Source: Lysobacter gummosus (lineage in GTDB: Bacteria > Pseudomonadota > Gammaproteobacteria > Xanthomonadales > Xanthomonadaceae). From it: a stretch of DNA of 64,000 nt. The stretch covers positions 5,952,001 to 6,016,000 of the forward strand of contig NZ_CP011131.1 in NCBI RefSeq assembly GCF_001442805.1. The letters run 5' to 3'. The translations under genes were made by a program, and so were the position numbers. The notes under the pieces were generated by a model. It was not told the DNA's origin and made no database searches. It worked only from the letters and a program-made list of their open reading frames with translations. Of this stretch, positions 43,898-52,282 are shown in pieces. The first letter of the stretch is position 1, and every line of letters begins with the position of its first letter.

Positions 43898-45003
43898 GCG
43901 CAGCCCCGCAGCACGCCGCCTTGACGCCCTCGCAGGCCTACGCGGCCGGCGTCGCGCGCGGCGACTGGAGCGATGATCCGGCGCAGCATCCGGCCCTGCG
44001 CGAACTCGACCGCATCCATGCCGGCGTGCTCGATCCGCCTTCGCAGGGCCTGTTCGACCGCCTGCGCGGCAAGCCGCGCGAAGGCGTATCCGGGCTGTAT
44101 CTGTGGGGCGGCGTCGGCCGCGGCAAGACCTTCCTGATCGACCTGTTCTACGAACAGCTGCCGATCGCCGGCAAGCGCCGCACCCACTTCCACCGCTTCA
44201 TGCGCGAGGTCCACGCGCAGCTGCGCGCGCACGCCGGCGAGAGCGATCCGCTGGCCAAGATCGTGCGCCAGTGGCGCGATCAGCTGCGCGTGCTGGTGCT
44301 GGACGAATTCTTCGTGATCGACATCGGCGATGCGATGCTGCTCGGGCGCCTGCTCGACCGCCTGTTCGCCGAGGGCGTGACCCTGGTGACGACCTCCAAC
44401 ACCGCGCCGCCCAATCTGTACGCCGAAGGCCTGCAGCGCGACCGCTTCAAGCCGGCGATCGAGCTGATCCAGCGCCACTGCGCGGTGCTGCTGCTCGACA
44501 GCGCGCAGGATTACCGGCTGCGCGCGCTGACCCGCACACCGGTCTATCGCGCGCCGCTGGACGCCGAGTCCGAGGCTTGGCTGAGCGGGCGCTGGAAGGA
44601 ACTGGCCGCCGGCTGCACGCCGGACACCGGGCCGCTGCGCATCGACGGACGCGATATCCCGGTGCGCGCGCTGGCCGACGGCCACGCCTGGTTCGACTTC
44701 GCCGCGCTGTGCGAAGGCCCGCGCGCGGCCGGCGACTACATCGAGATCGCGACCGAATACCACACCGTGCTGCTCGGCGGCATTCCGATTTTCCCCGGCG
44801 GCATCCACGACGACGCGGCGCGGCGCTTCATCAATCTGATCGACGAGTTCTACGACCGCCACGTCAATCTGGTGTGCACCGCGGCCGACACGCCCACCGG
44901 TCTGTACCAGGGCCACCGCCTGAGCGGCGCGTTCGAGCGCACCGCCTCGCGCCTGATCGAGATGCAGTCGGCCGAATACCTGGCGCTGGAACACCGCGGC
45001 TGA
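43894..45003 (+). CDS. zapE: Cell division ATPase ZapE (AFG1-like)
   Basis: 369 residues from a GTG overlapping the upstream stop. AFG1/ZapE AAA-type ATPase: Walker A GGVGRGKT (residues 72-79), Walker B VLVLDEFFV (Asp137-Glu138), DIGDAMLLGRLLDRLF, TSNTAPPNLYAEGLQRDRF and the C-terminal RFINLIDEFYDRHVNLV. Length is normal. ZapE binds FtsZ and promotes its disassembly in stressed or anaerobic cells. No signal peptide; cytosolic. Confidence 0.94.
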   Translation: MSAAPQHAALTPSQAYAAGVARGDWSDDPAQHPALRELDRIHAGVLDPPSQGLFDRLRGKPREGVSGLYLWGGVGRGKTFLIDLFYEQLPIAGKRRTHFHRFMREVHAQLRAHAGESDPLAKIVRQWRDQLRVLVLDEFFVIDIGDAMLLGRLLDRLFAEGVTLVTTSNTAPPNLYAEGLQRDRFKPAIELIQRHCAVLLLDSAQDYRLRALTRTPVYRAPLDAESEAWLSGRWKELAAGCTPDTGPLRIDGRDIPVRALADGHAWFDFAALCEGPRAAGDYIEIATEYHTVLLGGIPIFPGGIHDDAARRFINLIDEFYDRHVNLVCTAADTPTGLYQGHRLSGAFERTASRLIEMQSAEYLALEHRG

Positions 45004-45537
45004 GCGCCACCCGCTCGCCCTCGCGGCAGCGGCGAAGCCAGTGCGCGCCATAGCGAATCCGCCCGCGGCGTATGCGCCGCGTGATGACGCAGCGGAGGCC
45101 CATCACGGTCTTTATCCACAGACAGGCACATTCGCGCCGCGCATCGCAGCCCCGATCGGCCGCCGCTCGCCGATAGGCGCGTCCGACAGGCCGCACCGCG
45201 ACTGAATGCCCGAGACCGGCATCGGCGCGGCGCGAGAGAGCGCGCTCGGCCGCGCGCAAACTTGCGCTGCGCCGCCGCAGGAATCGCAATCGGCCCTGTT
45301 TTTCAGGGATTTTTTTCATTCTCGCGACGGCCGCGCCAGTGCATCATTCGGCGAAAAAACCCTGCCGCAGCGGGGATTTCCCGCGCGCCGCGCCGACGAA
45401 CGGACGCGGGCGGCTGAAAAACACGCATGTTTTTGCGTCAAAACTCTTGGCGGCGCGTCGAGCTTGCCCTACATTCCGCCTTGCCGAGGGGTTATCCAGG
45501 CAACCCATCCATCCAACGAGTGCTACCGGAAAAAACT
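45004..45537. other. Long leader/intergenic region before the HU gene
   Basis: 534 bp without a supportable gene. It contains a short perfect hairpin AAAAACA / CGCA / TGTTTTT at 45417-45434, and the DNA becomes AT-richer toward 45300-45440, as expected for the promoter of a highly expressed nucleoid protein. No terminator with a T tract was seen after zapE. Confidence 0.5.
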
Positions 45538-45921
45538 ATGGCTACGAAAAAAACCGCTGCAAAGAAGAAGGCCGCTCCGAAGGCCGCCGCCAAGCCGGCT
45601 GCTGCGAAGCCCATCAAGGAAGTGTTGAGCAAGTCGGGTCTGGTTGCGCACCTGGCCGAGACCACCGGCGTGGTCGCCAAGGACATCCGCTCGGTGCTCG
45701 CCGCGCTTGAAGGCGCCGTGCACGCGTCGATCAACAAGAAGGGCGCCGGCGCGTTCACCCTGCCGGGCCTGCTGAAGATCACCGCCGTCAGCGTCGCCGC
45801 CAAGCCGAAGCGCAAGGGCATCAACCCGTTCACCAAGGAAGAGCAGTGGTTCGCCGCCAAGCCGGCCACGGTGAAGGTCAAGGTCCGTCCGCTCAAGAAG
45901 TTGAAGGACGCCGCGGCCTGA
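45538..45921 (+). CDS. HU-family DNA-binding protein with Lys/Ala-rich tail
   Basis: 127 residues: an N-terminal histone-H1-like tail of about 25 residues (MATKKTAAKKKAAPKAAAKP) fused to an HU/IHF domain of about 95 residues. The HU part shows LSKSGLVAHLAETTGVVAKD, VHASINKKGAGAFTLPGLLK and a shortened arm around KRKGINPFTKEEQWFAAKPA. Such tailed HU proteins are typical of Xanthomonadaceae and some actinobacteria. Expected to compact DNA, with the tail giving extra nonspecific binding. Single gene with a strong terminator. Confidence 0.92.
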   Translation: MATKKTAAKKKAAPKAAAKPAAAKPIKEVLSKSGLVAHLAETTGVVAKDIRSVLAALEGAVHASINKKGAGAFTLPGLLKITAVSVAAKPKRKGINPFTKEEQWFAAKPATVKVKVRPLKKLKDAAA

Positions 45922-45970
45922 TGACCGCCGATGCGGCGTGGCCTGGCCCGCCGCATCATCGCTGCAGCGG

Positions 45971-45999
45971 ACGCCGCCTTCGGGCGGCGTTCTGTTTTT
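45971..45999 (+). terminator. Rho-independent terminator after the HU gene
   Basis: ACGCCGCC / TTCG / GGCGGCGT stem followed by TCTGTTTTT. Confidence 0.88.
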
Positions 46000-46209
46000 C
46001 GGGCGCTGTGACCGCACCGGCCGAGCGCACGCGCGGCGCTTGAGAATCAGACCGATCCGCGCCGGCCTCGCGCCGCACTTGTCCGGATCGGCGCGCAGAC
46101 TTTGCATGAAATATGAATGCGTCGCCCGGCCGCGCGGCCCCGCCTGCCGGCCTGGTTTGCGCCGCCGCGGTGCATGGCATAGTGCGCGTTATTGTCGTGG
46201 AGCATCGTC

Positions 46210-46488
46210 GTGGATCCGATCAGCCTGGAAGACTTGGCCCTGCTGGATGTCCTGCAACGCATCGATCAGGGGCAAGCCCCCGGCCGTCATGCATCGGCTC
46301 TGCGCGATCGCCTGATCGACGCCGCGCTGGCCCAGCTCGATGAAGACGGCGACACGCTGTCGCTGACCGATGCCGGCGTGGAGCGCTGCAAGTCCCTGCG
46401 CCATCGCGTCGCCGCCGACGCCGAGGCCGCGCAGGTGATCAAGGAGCGCGAGGAATCGGCGGCGGCGCAGGAAACCGAGACCGACTGA
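46210..46488 (+). CDS. Small acidic protein of unknown function
   Basis: 92 residues from a GTG with GGAG 8 nt upstream. Acidic and helical (SLEDLALLDVLQRIDQG, RLIDAALAQLDEDGDTLSLT, then an Asp/Glu-rich tail). The central part resembles a winged-helix-like end (LSLTDAGVERC, as in small MarR-like proteins) but no full domain is recognisable. Cytosolic, stands alone. Confidence 0.65.
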   Translation: MDPISLEDLALLDVLQRIDQGQAPGRHASALRDRLIDAALAQLDEDGDTLSLTDAGVERCKSLRHRVAADAEAAQVIKEREESAAAQETETD

Positions 46489-46608
46489 GCTCGCGCGATC
46501 GCGCCGGCGCACGAAGCTACACAAAGAAACATCCGGCCGGCACCGGCGCGCTTGCATGGCGCGCGCGCGTCCCGACATCGACAGGCATCGCCCTCGCGCC
46601 GGACCCGC

Positions 46609-47418
46609 ATGACGCCGTTCGATCGCCACCTCTCGCTTTGGAATCTGCGCGCCGACGGCGCGCCGATCCGCACCCACAGCAGCGACCTGCTGCCGGTCCG
46701 CCACGGCGCGCAGCCGGCCATGTTGAAGATCCCGCGCGACGCCGAAGAAAAATTCGGCGGCATGATGATGCAGTGGTGGAGCGGCGACGGCGCCGCGCGC
46801 GTGTACGCGCACGACGAGGAGGCCTTGCTGCTCGAACGCGCCTGCGGCCCGCGATCGCTCGCGCACATGGCGCGCAACGGCCGCGACGAGGAGGCCACGC
46901 GCATCCTGTGCGAAACCCTGGAGCGGCTGCACGCGCCGCGCGCCGCGCCGGCGCCGGCCAACCTGGTGCCGCTGCGGACCTGGTTCGCCGATCTGGAGAC
47001 TCATGCGCGCAGCCATGGCGGCGTGCTGGTGCGCAGCTGGGAGATCGCGCAGGAATTGCTGGCGCAGCCGCGCGAGGTGATGCCGTTGCACGCCGATATC
47101 CATCATGAAAACGTGCTGGACGCCGGCGCCGAGCGCGGCTGGATCGCGATCGATCCCAAGCGCGTGATCGGCGAGCGCGGGTTCGACTTCGCCAATCTGT
47201 TCACCGACCCGGACAAGGAAACCGCGCTGGCGCCGGGTAATTTCGAACGCCGGCTGGCGCTGGTGGTGGAACACGGCCGGATCGAACGGCGCCGCCTGCT
47301 GCAGTGGATCGCCGCGTTTCAGGGCTTGTCGGCGGCGTGGTTCATCATCGACGACGATGAATGCGAGAAGGAGTTCGAGATTATCCGCAAGGCGTTGGCG
47401 GAGTTGGATCGGGGTTGA
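46609..47418 (+). CDS. Aminoglycoside/hydroxyurea kinase-like phosphotransferase (StrB/APH(6) type)
   Basis: 269 residues. The pattern fits the APH_6_hur family, which includes streptomycin 6-kinase: N-terminal WNLRADGAPIRTHSSDLLPV, nucleotide region QPAMLKIPRDAEEKFGG, LLLERACGPRSLAHMA, and the catalytic loop PLHADIHHENVLD followed by WIAIDPKRVIGERGFDFANL. It would phosphorylate an aminoglycoside-like compound; resistance is inferred, not shown. Single gene ahead of the efflux operon. No mobile element genes nearby. Confidence 0.88.
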   Translation: MTPFDRHLSLWNLRADGAPIRTHSSDLLPVRHGAQPAMLKIPRDAEEKFGGMMMQWWSGDGAARVYAHDEEALLLERACGPRSLAHMARNGRDEEATRILCETLERLHAPRAAPAPANLVPLRTWFADLETHARSHGGVLVRSWEIAQELLAQPREVMPLHADIHHENVLDAGAERGWIAIDPKRVIGERGFDFANLFTDPDKETALAPGNFERRLALVVEHGRIERRRLLQWIAAFQGLSAAWFIIDDDECEKEFEIIRKALAELDRG

Positions 47419-47459
47419 GGTTGCTGCGCGGATTCGTTTTTGCTCTGGCTCCTGATTTT

Positions 47460-47694
47460 GCTCCCTCTCCCGCTTGCGGGAGAAGGTTGGGGTGAGGGCA
47501 GCCAGACGATACGCGTGCTCGGCAACCGACATACAGCGAGAATCGCGATACCTCTGTTGCGCGGTGAACTTGTCGCTTCGCGCGCCCTCACCCCAGCCCA
47601 CCCCGGCCCAAACGCTTTGCGTTTGGGCGTTCACAGACGCGCGAGCCATGGCTCGCAAGCAGCGTCTGCTCACCCCGCACGCGGGAGAGGGAGC
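47460..47694. mobile_element. MITE-like element with 14-bp terminal inverted repeats
   Basis: 235 bp bounded by perfect inverted repeats GCTCCCTCTCCCGC (47460-47473) and GCGGGAGAGGGAGC (47681-47694). Inside lie further palindromes: the CTCCCGCTTGCGGGAG hairpin, GCCCAAACGC/GCGTTTGGGC (47606-47628) and GCGAGCCATGGCTCGC (47641-47656). No coding capacity. It fills the gap between convergent genes. Related arms appear at 26436-26459. Confidence 0.7.
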
Positions 47695-47707
47695 TCAACG
47701 CAGCGAC

Positions 47708-49102
47708 TCATCGAACCGCAGTTTCTTCCCAACCGCCGCCCAGCGCCTTGTACAAATTCACCTCGGCGGTCAGCGCATCGCCCTGCAATTGCAGCACCGT
47801 CAGCTCGGCATTGAACAGATTGCGCTGCGCATCGAGCTCTTCCAGATACGAGGCATAGCCCTCGTTGTAACGGTTGCGTGCGATCCGCAGCGCCTCGGCC
47901 AGGGCCTGCTGTTGCTGCCGGGCCTGATCGCGTTGCTCATGCAGATAGCCGATCGCCGCGAGCGCGTCTTCGACTTCGGAGAACGCCGTCAGCACGGTCT
48001 TCTGATAACCGAGCACGGCCTGATCGCGGCGCGCGGCGCTGGCCTGGGCCTGCGCGCGCAAACGGCCGTGGTTGAACAGCGGCGCCAGTACGCTGCCGCC
48101 GACGCTCCACACGCGGATCGGATCGCCGTGCAGCAAGCTCGATTCCAGACTACCTAGCGATCCGGTCAACCGCAGCGACGGCAGCAGTTGCGCGCGCGCG
48201 GCGGCGAGGGTGGCGTCGCTGGCGGCGATCTGCGCTTCGGCCTGGGCGATGTCGGGGCGGCGGCGCAGCAGTTGCGAGGGCACGCCGGCCGCGGGCAAGG
48301 CCGGCGCGGCGATGTCCACCAGCGCCTTGCCGCGGGCGATGGCCTGCGGCGCGCGGCCCAGCAGCACCGACAGTGCGTCTTCCTGGCGCCGGATCGCCAG
48401 CTGCAACTGCGGCACAACCTGGGCGGTGGCGCGGTACTCGGCCTGGGCCTGGGCCAGTTCCAGGCGCGAGGTGTAGCCGGTGTCGAAACGACGCTTGGCC
48501 AGCTTGAGCGCGTTCTCGCGCGACACCAGGGTGCGTTGCGCGACCTCCAGCCGGGCGTCGCTGGTACGCAGGCCCAGGTAGGCCGAGGCCACCGCGGCGG
48601 CAATGCTCAGGCGCAGGCTGTCGGCGCCGGTTTCGCTCGCCAGCACACTGGCGCGCGCCGCATCCGTCAGCGCGCTGAGCCGGCCCCACAGATCGACTTC
48701 GTACGCGGCCTGGAACTGCGGCTGGCTGACATTGGAAATATTCGCGCGGCCGGTGGCGGCGCTGACGCTGCGCGAACGCGTGGCGCTCGCGCCCAGGTCC
48801 AGGGTCGGCCACTGCGCCGCGCCCTGCGCATCCAGCAGCGCGCGCGCTTCGGCCACGCGCGAGGCGGCCAGGCGCAGGTCGGTGTTGTGGATGAGCGCGG
48901 TGTCGACCAGTTCGGCCAGCACCGGATCGTTGTAGCCGCGCCACCAGTCGCGCTGCACCGCCACGCCGGCGCCGGGCGCGTCGCGCCAGGCCGGCGGCGG
49001 CGCGGCGATGTCCGGCGGCGGCGCGATGCTGACGCAGGCGGCGAGCAGACTCGCCGCGAGCGCCCATGCACAGATTCGGAATGCGGCGCGCGATGCCTTC
49101 AT
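47708..49102 (-). CDS. NodT-family outer-membrane efflux lipoprotein
   Basis: 464 residues. Signal peptide with lipobox LLAAC (about residue 23). Two outer-membrane-factor repeats: LAELVDTALIHNTDLRLAAS...WPTLDLGASATRSRS in the first and VPSQLLRRRPDIAQAEAQIA...LRLTGSLGSLESSL in the second, plus the GYASYLEELDAQRNLFNAEL helix. Forms the trimeric outer-membrane channel of the tripartite pump. Its start overlaps the EmrA-like gene stop (ATGA). Confidence 0.93.
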   Translation of the reverse strand: MKASRAAFRICAWALAASLLAACVSIAPPPDIAAPPPAWRDAPGAGVAVQRDWWRGYNDPVLAELVDTALIHNTDLRLAASRVAEARALLDAQGAAQWPTLDLGASATRSRSVSAATGRANISNVSQPQFQAAYEVDLWGRLSALTDAARASVLASETGADSLRLSIAAAVASAYLGLRTSDARLEVAQRTLVSRENALKLAKRRFDTGYTSRLELAQAQAEYRATAQVVPQLQLAIRRQEDALSVLLGRAPQAIARGKALVDIAAPALPAAGVPSQLLRRRPDIAQAEAQIAASDATLAAARAQLLPSLRLTGSLGSLESSLLHGDPIRVWSVGGSVLAPLFNHGRLRAQAQASAARRDQAVLGYQKTVLTAFSEVEDALAAIGYLHEQRDQARQQQQALAEALRIARNRYNEGYASYLEELDAQRNLFNAELTVLQLQGDALTAEVNLYKALGGGWEETAVR

Positions 49103-50319
49103 CGACGCGGATTCCCGTCGCCCGGATCGGCGGGCGGCGCGGGCGCGGCATCGGGCGCCGTCTGCGCTTTCGACGCGGGCGACGCGACGCCCGCCGCCAC
49201 CGCCGGCACCGCCGCATCGCGCGCCGCGTTCGCCGCGGCCGCCTGTTCGTCGCGGCGCACCGCCTCTTCGTCGATCTTGCTGGCGGTATCGACCGTGGCT
49301 TCCACCGACATGCCCGGACGCAGGCGCGCGGCCAGTTCCTGATCGGGATCGATCGCAATGCGCACCGGCAGCCGCTGCGCGACCTTGGTGAAGTTGCCGG
49401 TGGCGTTGTCGGTCTTGATCACGCTGAATTCCGAGCCGGTGGCCGGCGACAGGCGCTCGACATGGCCGCGCAGGGTCGCGCCGTCGAGCGCGTCGATGCG
49501 GAACGAAGCCGACTGGCCGGGACGGATGCGCGCGGTCTGCGATTCCTTGAAGTTCGCCACCACCCACACCCGCTGCGGCACCAGTTGCATCAGCTGCGTG
49601 CCCGGGGTGACGTACTGGCCCAGGCGCACGCCGATCTCGCCGAGCTGGCCGTCCTGCGGCGCGTGGATGCGGGTGTTGGCCAGGTCGATCTCGGCCAGGC
49701 GCAGGGCGGCTTCGGCGTTGGCGACCGCGGCGGTCAGCGCGTCGCGGTTGACGATCACCGAGCGCACGTCTTCGTCGGCCGAGCGCCGCGCGGCCTGGGC
49801 CTGGCCCAGGCCGGCTTCGGCCTGACGCAGGGTCGCCAGGGTCTGATCGCGTTCGCGCTGCGACAGCGAGCCGTCGCCGACCAGCGCGCTGGCGCGGCGC
49901 ATGTCGGCCTGGGCGCGGGCGAGGTTGGCCTGCGCGGCCTTGAGTTGCGCTTCGACATTGGCCACCGCGGCTTCGCGCACGCGCCGGGCCTGGGTCGAGT
50001 TGGACAGGTTGGCCTGCTGCGCGGCCAGATTGGCGCGGGCCTGATCGACGCGCTGGCGATAGTTGCGATCGTCCAGTTCGACCAGCACCTGCCCGGCCTT
50101 GACCCGCATGTAGTCCTGCACGCGGACCTGGGCGACATAGCCATCGACCTTGGGCGCGACCACGGTGACGCTGCCGCGCACGTAGGCGTTCTCGGTGGTC
50201 TGGCGCGCGCTGGAGAACGGCCACAGCCGCCAGGCGTAGAGAATCAGCAGCACGCCGACGATGGCGATCGCGATCGCCGGGATCGTGGCTTTGGACTGGA
50301 AGGGCGTCTTCAAGGGCAT
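49099..50319 (-). CDS. emrA: EmrA-like membrane fusion protein
   Basis: 406 residues. One N-terminal membrane helix (AIAIAIVGVLLILYAWRLWP), then a HlyD/EmrA periplasmic adaptor: TTENAYVRGSVTVVAPKVDG, long coiled-coil hairpin (about residues 85-200), the lipoyl-like return LANTRIHAPQDGQLG and barrel domain. The C-terminal 60 residues are Ala-rich and low in complexity, an extension relative to typical EmrA. It bridges the MFS pump and the NodT channel. 16 nt after the MFS gene. Confidence 0.93.
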   Translation of the reverse strand: MPLKTPFQSKATIPAIAIAIVGVLLILYAWRLWPFSSARQTTENAYVRGSVTVVAPKVDGYVAQVRVQDYMRVKAGQVLVELDDRNYRQRVDQARANLAAQQANLSNSTQARRVREAAVANVEAQLKAAQANLARAQADMRRASALVGDGSLSQRERDQTLATLRQAEAGLGQAQAARRSADEDVRSVIVNRDALTAAVANAEAALRLAEIDLANTRIHAPQDGQLGEIGVRLGQYVTPGTQLMQLVPQRVWVVANFKESQTARIRPGQSASFRIDALDGATLRGHVERLSPATGSEFSVIKTDNATGNFTKVAQRLPVRIAIDPDQELAARLRPGMSVEATVDTASKIDEEAVRRDEQAAAANAARDAAVPAVAAGVASPASKAQTAPDAAPAPPADPGDGNPRR

Positions 50320-50335
50320 TGGGGCGTCCTTCGGA

Positions 50336-52129
50336 TCAGGAAGCGGGCGCGGCGGGAAGCGCCGGCGTAGATGGGGCTGGCGAGGATTGAAGCGGAGCGG
50401 CCGTCACAGGCGTGTCGCGAGGCGGATCGGTCGCCGCCGCGGACGGCGGCCCGAACGGCCCGGGCACTTGCGCGGCGAAACTCACCACGGTGTGGCCGCG
50501 CCGCCACAGATGCCATTTCAGCAACAGTACCCAGGCCAGCACCACCACCGCCAGCCACGCCACCGACAGGAACACGTCGTTGTAGGCCAGCACCCACGAC
50601 TCGCGCGTGACCTGCTGGCTCAGCGAGGTCAGCGCCTGATTGCCGCGCGCGGCCGGATCGCCGACCACGCGCGCGACCGCGCCGCCGAGCTGCTGGGTGC
50701 GCAGCACCACCTGCGGATCGCCGAGGGTGAGCTGCTGCATCAGATGCTGGTAATGCGCGGTCTGGCGCTGGGCCAGGTAGGTGCCGAGCACGGCCGAGCC
50801 GAGCAGGCCGCCGAGCGCGTTGGTGGTGCTGAACAAGACGATGAAAGTCACCAGGTTGCGCACGCCGTCGGCGACCACGCGCACCAGCGCGAGCAGGATC
50901 GAACTGGCCAGGAACATCGACGCGGCCATCGCGATCAAGGTCTGGGTGATGTAGAAGTTCGCCGGCCGGGTCAGATTGGTGGCGTGCGAATCGATGTAGG
51001 CGCACACGCCGACGATCGCCACCGCGATCAGCCCGAGCATGTCGAAACGCTGCTTGGGCAGGAACGGCAGCGTCACCACGAAGCCGGCGACGGTGCCGAT
51101 CAGCACCAGCCAGAACATCGTATGCATCTGGTCGTTGAGCAGGCCCAGCACATTGAGCAGCCCGACCGCGCCGACCGACTGCTCCGACAGCACCATGCGC
51201 GAGAGCACGATCGCCAGCCCCAGCCGCACCATGTAGCCGCCGTGCAGCAGCCAGCGGATGTTGACCATCGGCTTGGAGCGGTTCATCTCGATCACCACGA
51301 ACGCGCCCGCGCACAGCACCGCCACCACCAGGCAATGGCCCAGCCACGGCGTGTCCAGCCACCAGCGCAACCGGCCCTGGGTGAGCACCACGCACACCAG
51401 CGCGATCGCGCTGGCGTACAGCGGGAAGCTGGCGATGTCCCAGCGATCGAACATGTTCTGGCGCGGCACCGGCGTCACCCGCAGCAGGTTGATCGCGGCC
51501 AGGCAGGCCAGCGCCAGGCCCAGTTCGAACATCACGATGCCATGCCACTGCGCGTTGAGCAGCAAGGTCTCGGCGATGATCCGCGAGATCGGCGCGCCGG
51601 TCTGCAGCGCGGCGAAGCCGAACATCAGGCCGAGGATCTTCTTCGGCCCGGCGAACACTTCCGCCATGTACAGGATCGTCAGCGAGCTCAGCGGCGCGGC
51701 GGCGATGCCGAGCGCGGCGCGCGCGGCGATGGCCGAGTCCAGATCGTTCGCGAGCAAATGCACCACCGCGGCGACCACGAACAGGCCGATGCCCAGATCG
51801 GCGAACAGGCGCAGACCGTAGTGCAGGCGGAACTTGGTCAGCAGCAGACTGGCGGGGATGTTGGTGGCGAAGTACGCGGTCAGCAGCCACGTCGCCTCGG
51901 CGCTGGTGGCGCCGAGCGCGCCCTGCACCTGCTGCAGGTTGGACGCGACCAGGTTCATGCCCAGGCTTTGCGTGAGGCCCAGCAGCAGCGAGATGGAGAC
52001 GAAACCGGCGATGCGCCAGCGCGACATCGGCATGGGCGCGAGCGGCGGCCCGGGCGGCGCGACATCGGTCGGCGGTGGCGGCGCGCTGGGCGCTTGAACG
52101 GTCGGTTCGGTGGCGGCGGTGCTGGCCAT
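50336..52129 (-). CDS. emrB: EmrB/QacA-type MFS efflux transporter (DHA2)
   Basis: 597 residues from the ATG at 52129. After a Pro/Ala-rich cytosolic N-terminus come about 14 membrane helices: GFVSISLLLGLTQSLGMNLV, WLLTAYFATNIPASLLLTKF (family motif region), and on to FLSVAWLAVVVLAWVLLLKW. The MFS DHA2 architecture with matching MFP and OMF genes indicates a tripartite drug/H+ antiporter. First gene of the operon; no regulator lies directly upstream. Confidence 0.92.
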   Translation of the reverse strand: MASTAATEPTVQAPSAPPPPTDVAPPGPPLAPMPMSRWRIAGFVSISLLLGLTQSLGMNLVASNLQQVQGALGATSAEATWLLTAYFATNIPASLLLTKFRLHYGLRLFADLGIGLFVVAAVVHLLANDLDSAIAARAALGIAAAPLSSLTILYMAEVFAGPKKILGLMFGFAALQTGAPISRIIAETLLLNAQWHGIVMFELGLALACLAAINLLRVTPVPRQNMFDRWDIASFPLYASAIALVCVVLTQGRLRWWLDTPWLGHCLVVAVLCAGAFVVIEMNRSKPMVNIRWLLHGGYMVRLGLAIVLSRMVLSEQSVGAVGLLNVLGLLNDQMHTMFWLVLIGTVAGFVVTLPFLPKQRFDMLGLIAVAIVGVCAYIDSHATNLTRPANFYITQTLIAMAASMFLASSILLALVRVVADGVRNLVTFIVLFSTTNALGGLLGSAVLGTYLAQRQTAHYQHLMQQLTLGDPQVVLRTQQLGGAVARVVGDPAARGNQALTSLSQQVTRESWVLAYNDVFLSVAWLAVVVLAWVLLLKWHLWRRGHTVVSFAAQVPGPFGPPSAAATDPPRDTPVTAAPLQSSPAPSTPALPAAPAS

Positions 52130-52282
52130 GATCGAGGCGCGTGGCTCCCGCGGTTCCCTTGCAGGCCCTAGTAGGCAACAGGCGGCGGTCAACGATCAAG
52201 CGCGCGCATGTCGGTCCGCTGTTCGTTTCGCGTTGAAATGCGCGAACGGGTGTGCTCGCGGCGTGAGGACGGCGCGAAACCG

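Noticed and set aside
45206..45537. Extra coding frame upstream of the HU gene
   Set aside because: Composition and lack of a ribosome binding site argue for leader/promoter DNA; the HU start is fixed by its conserved tail.
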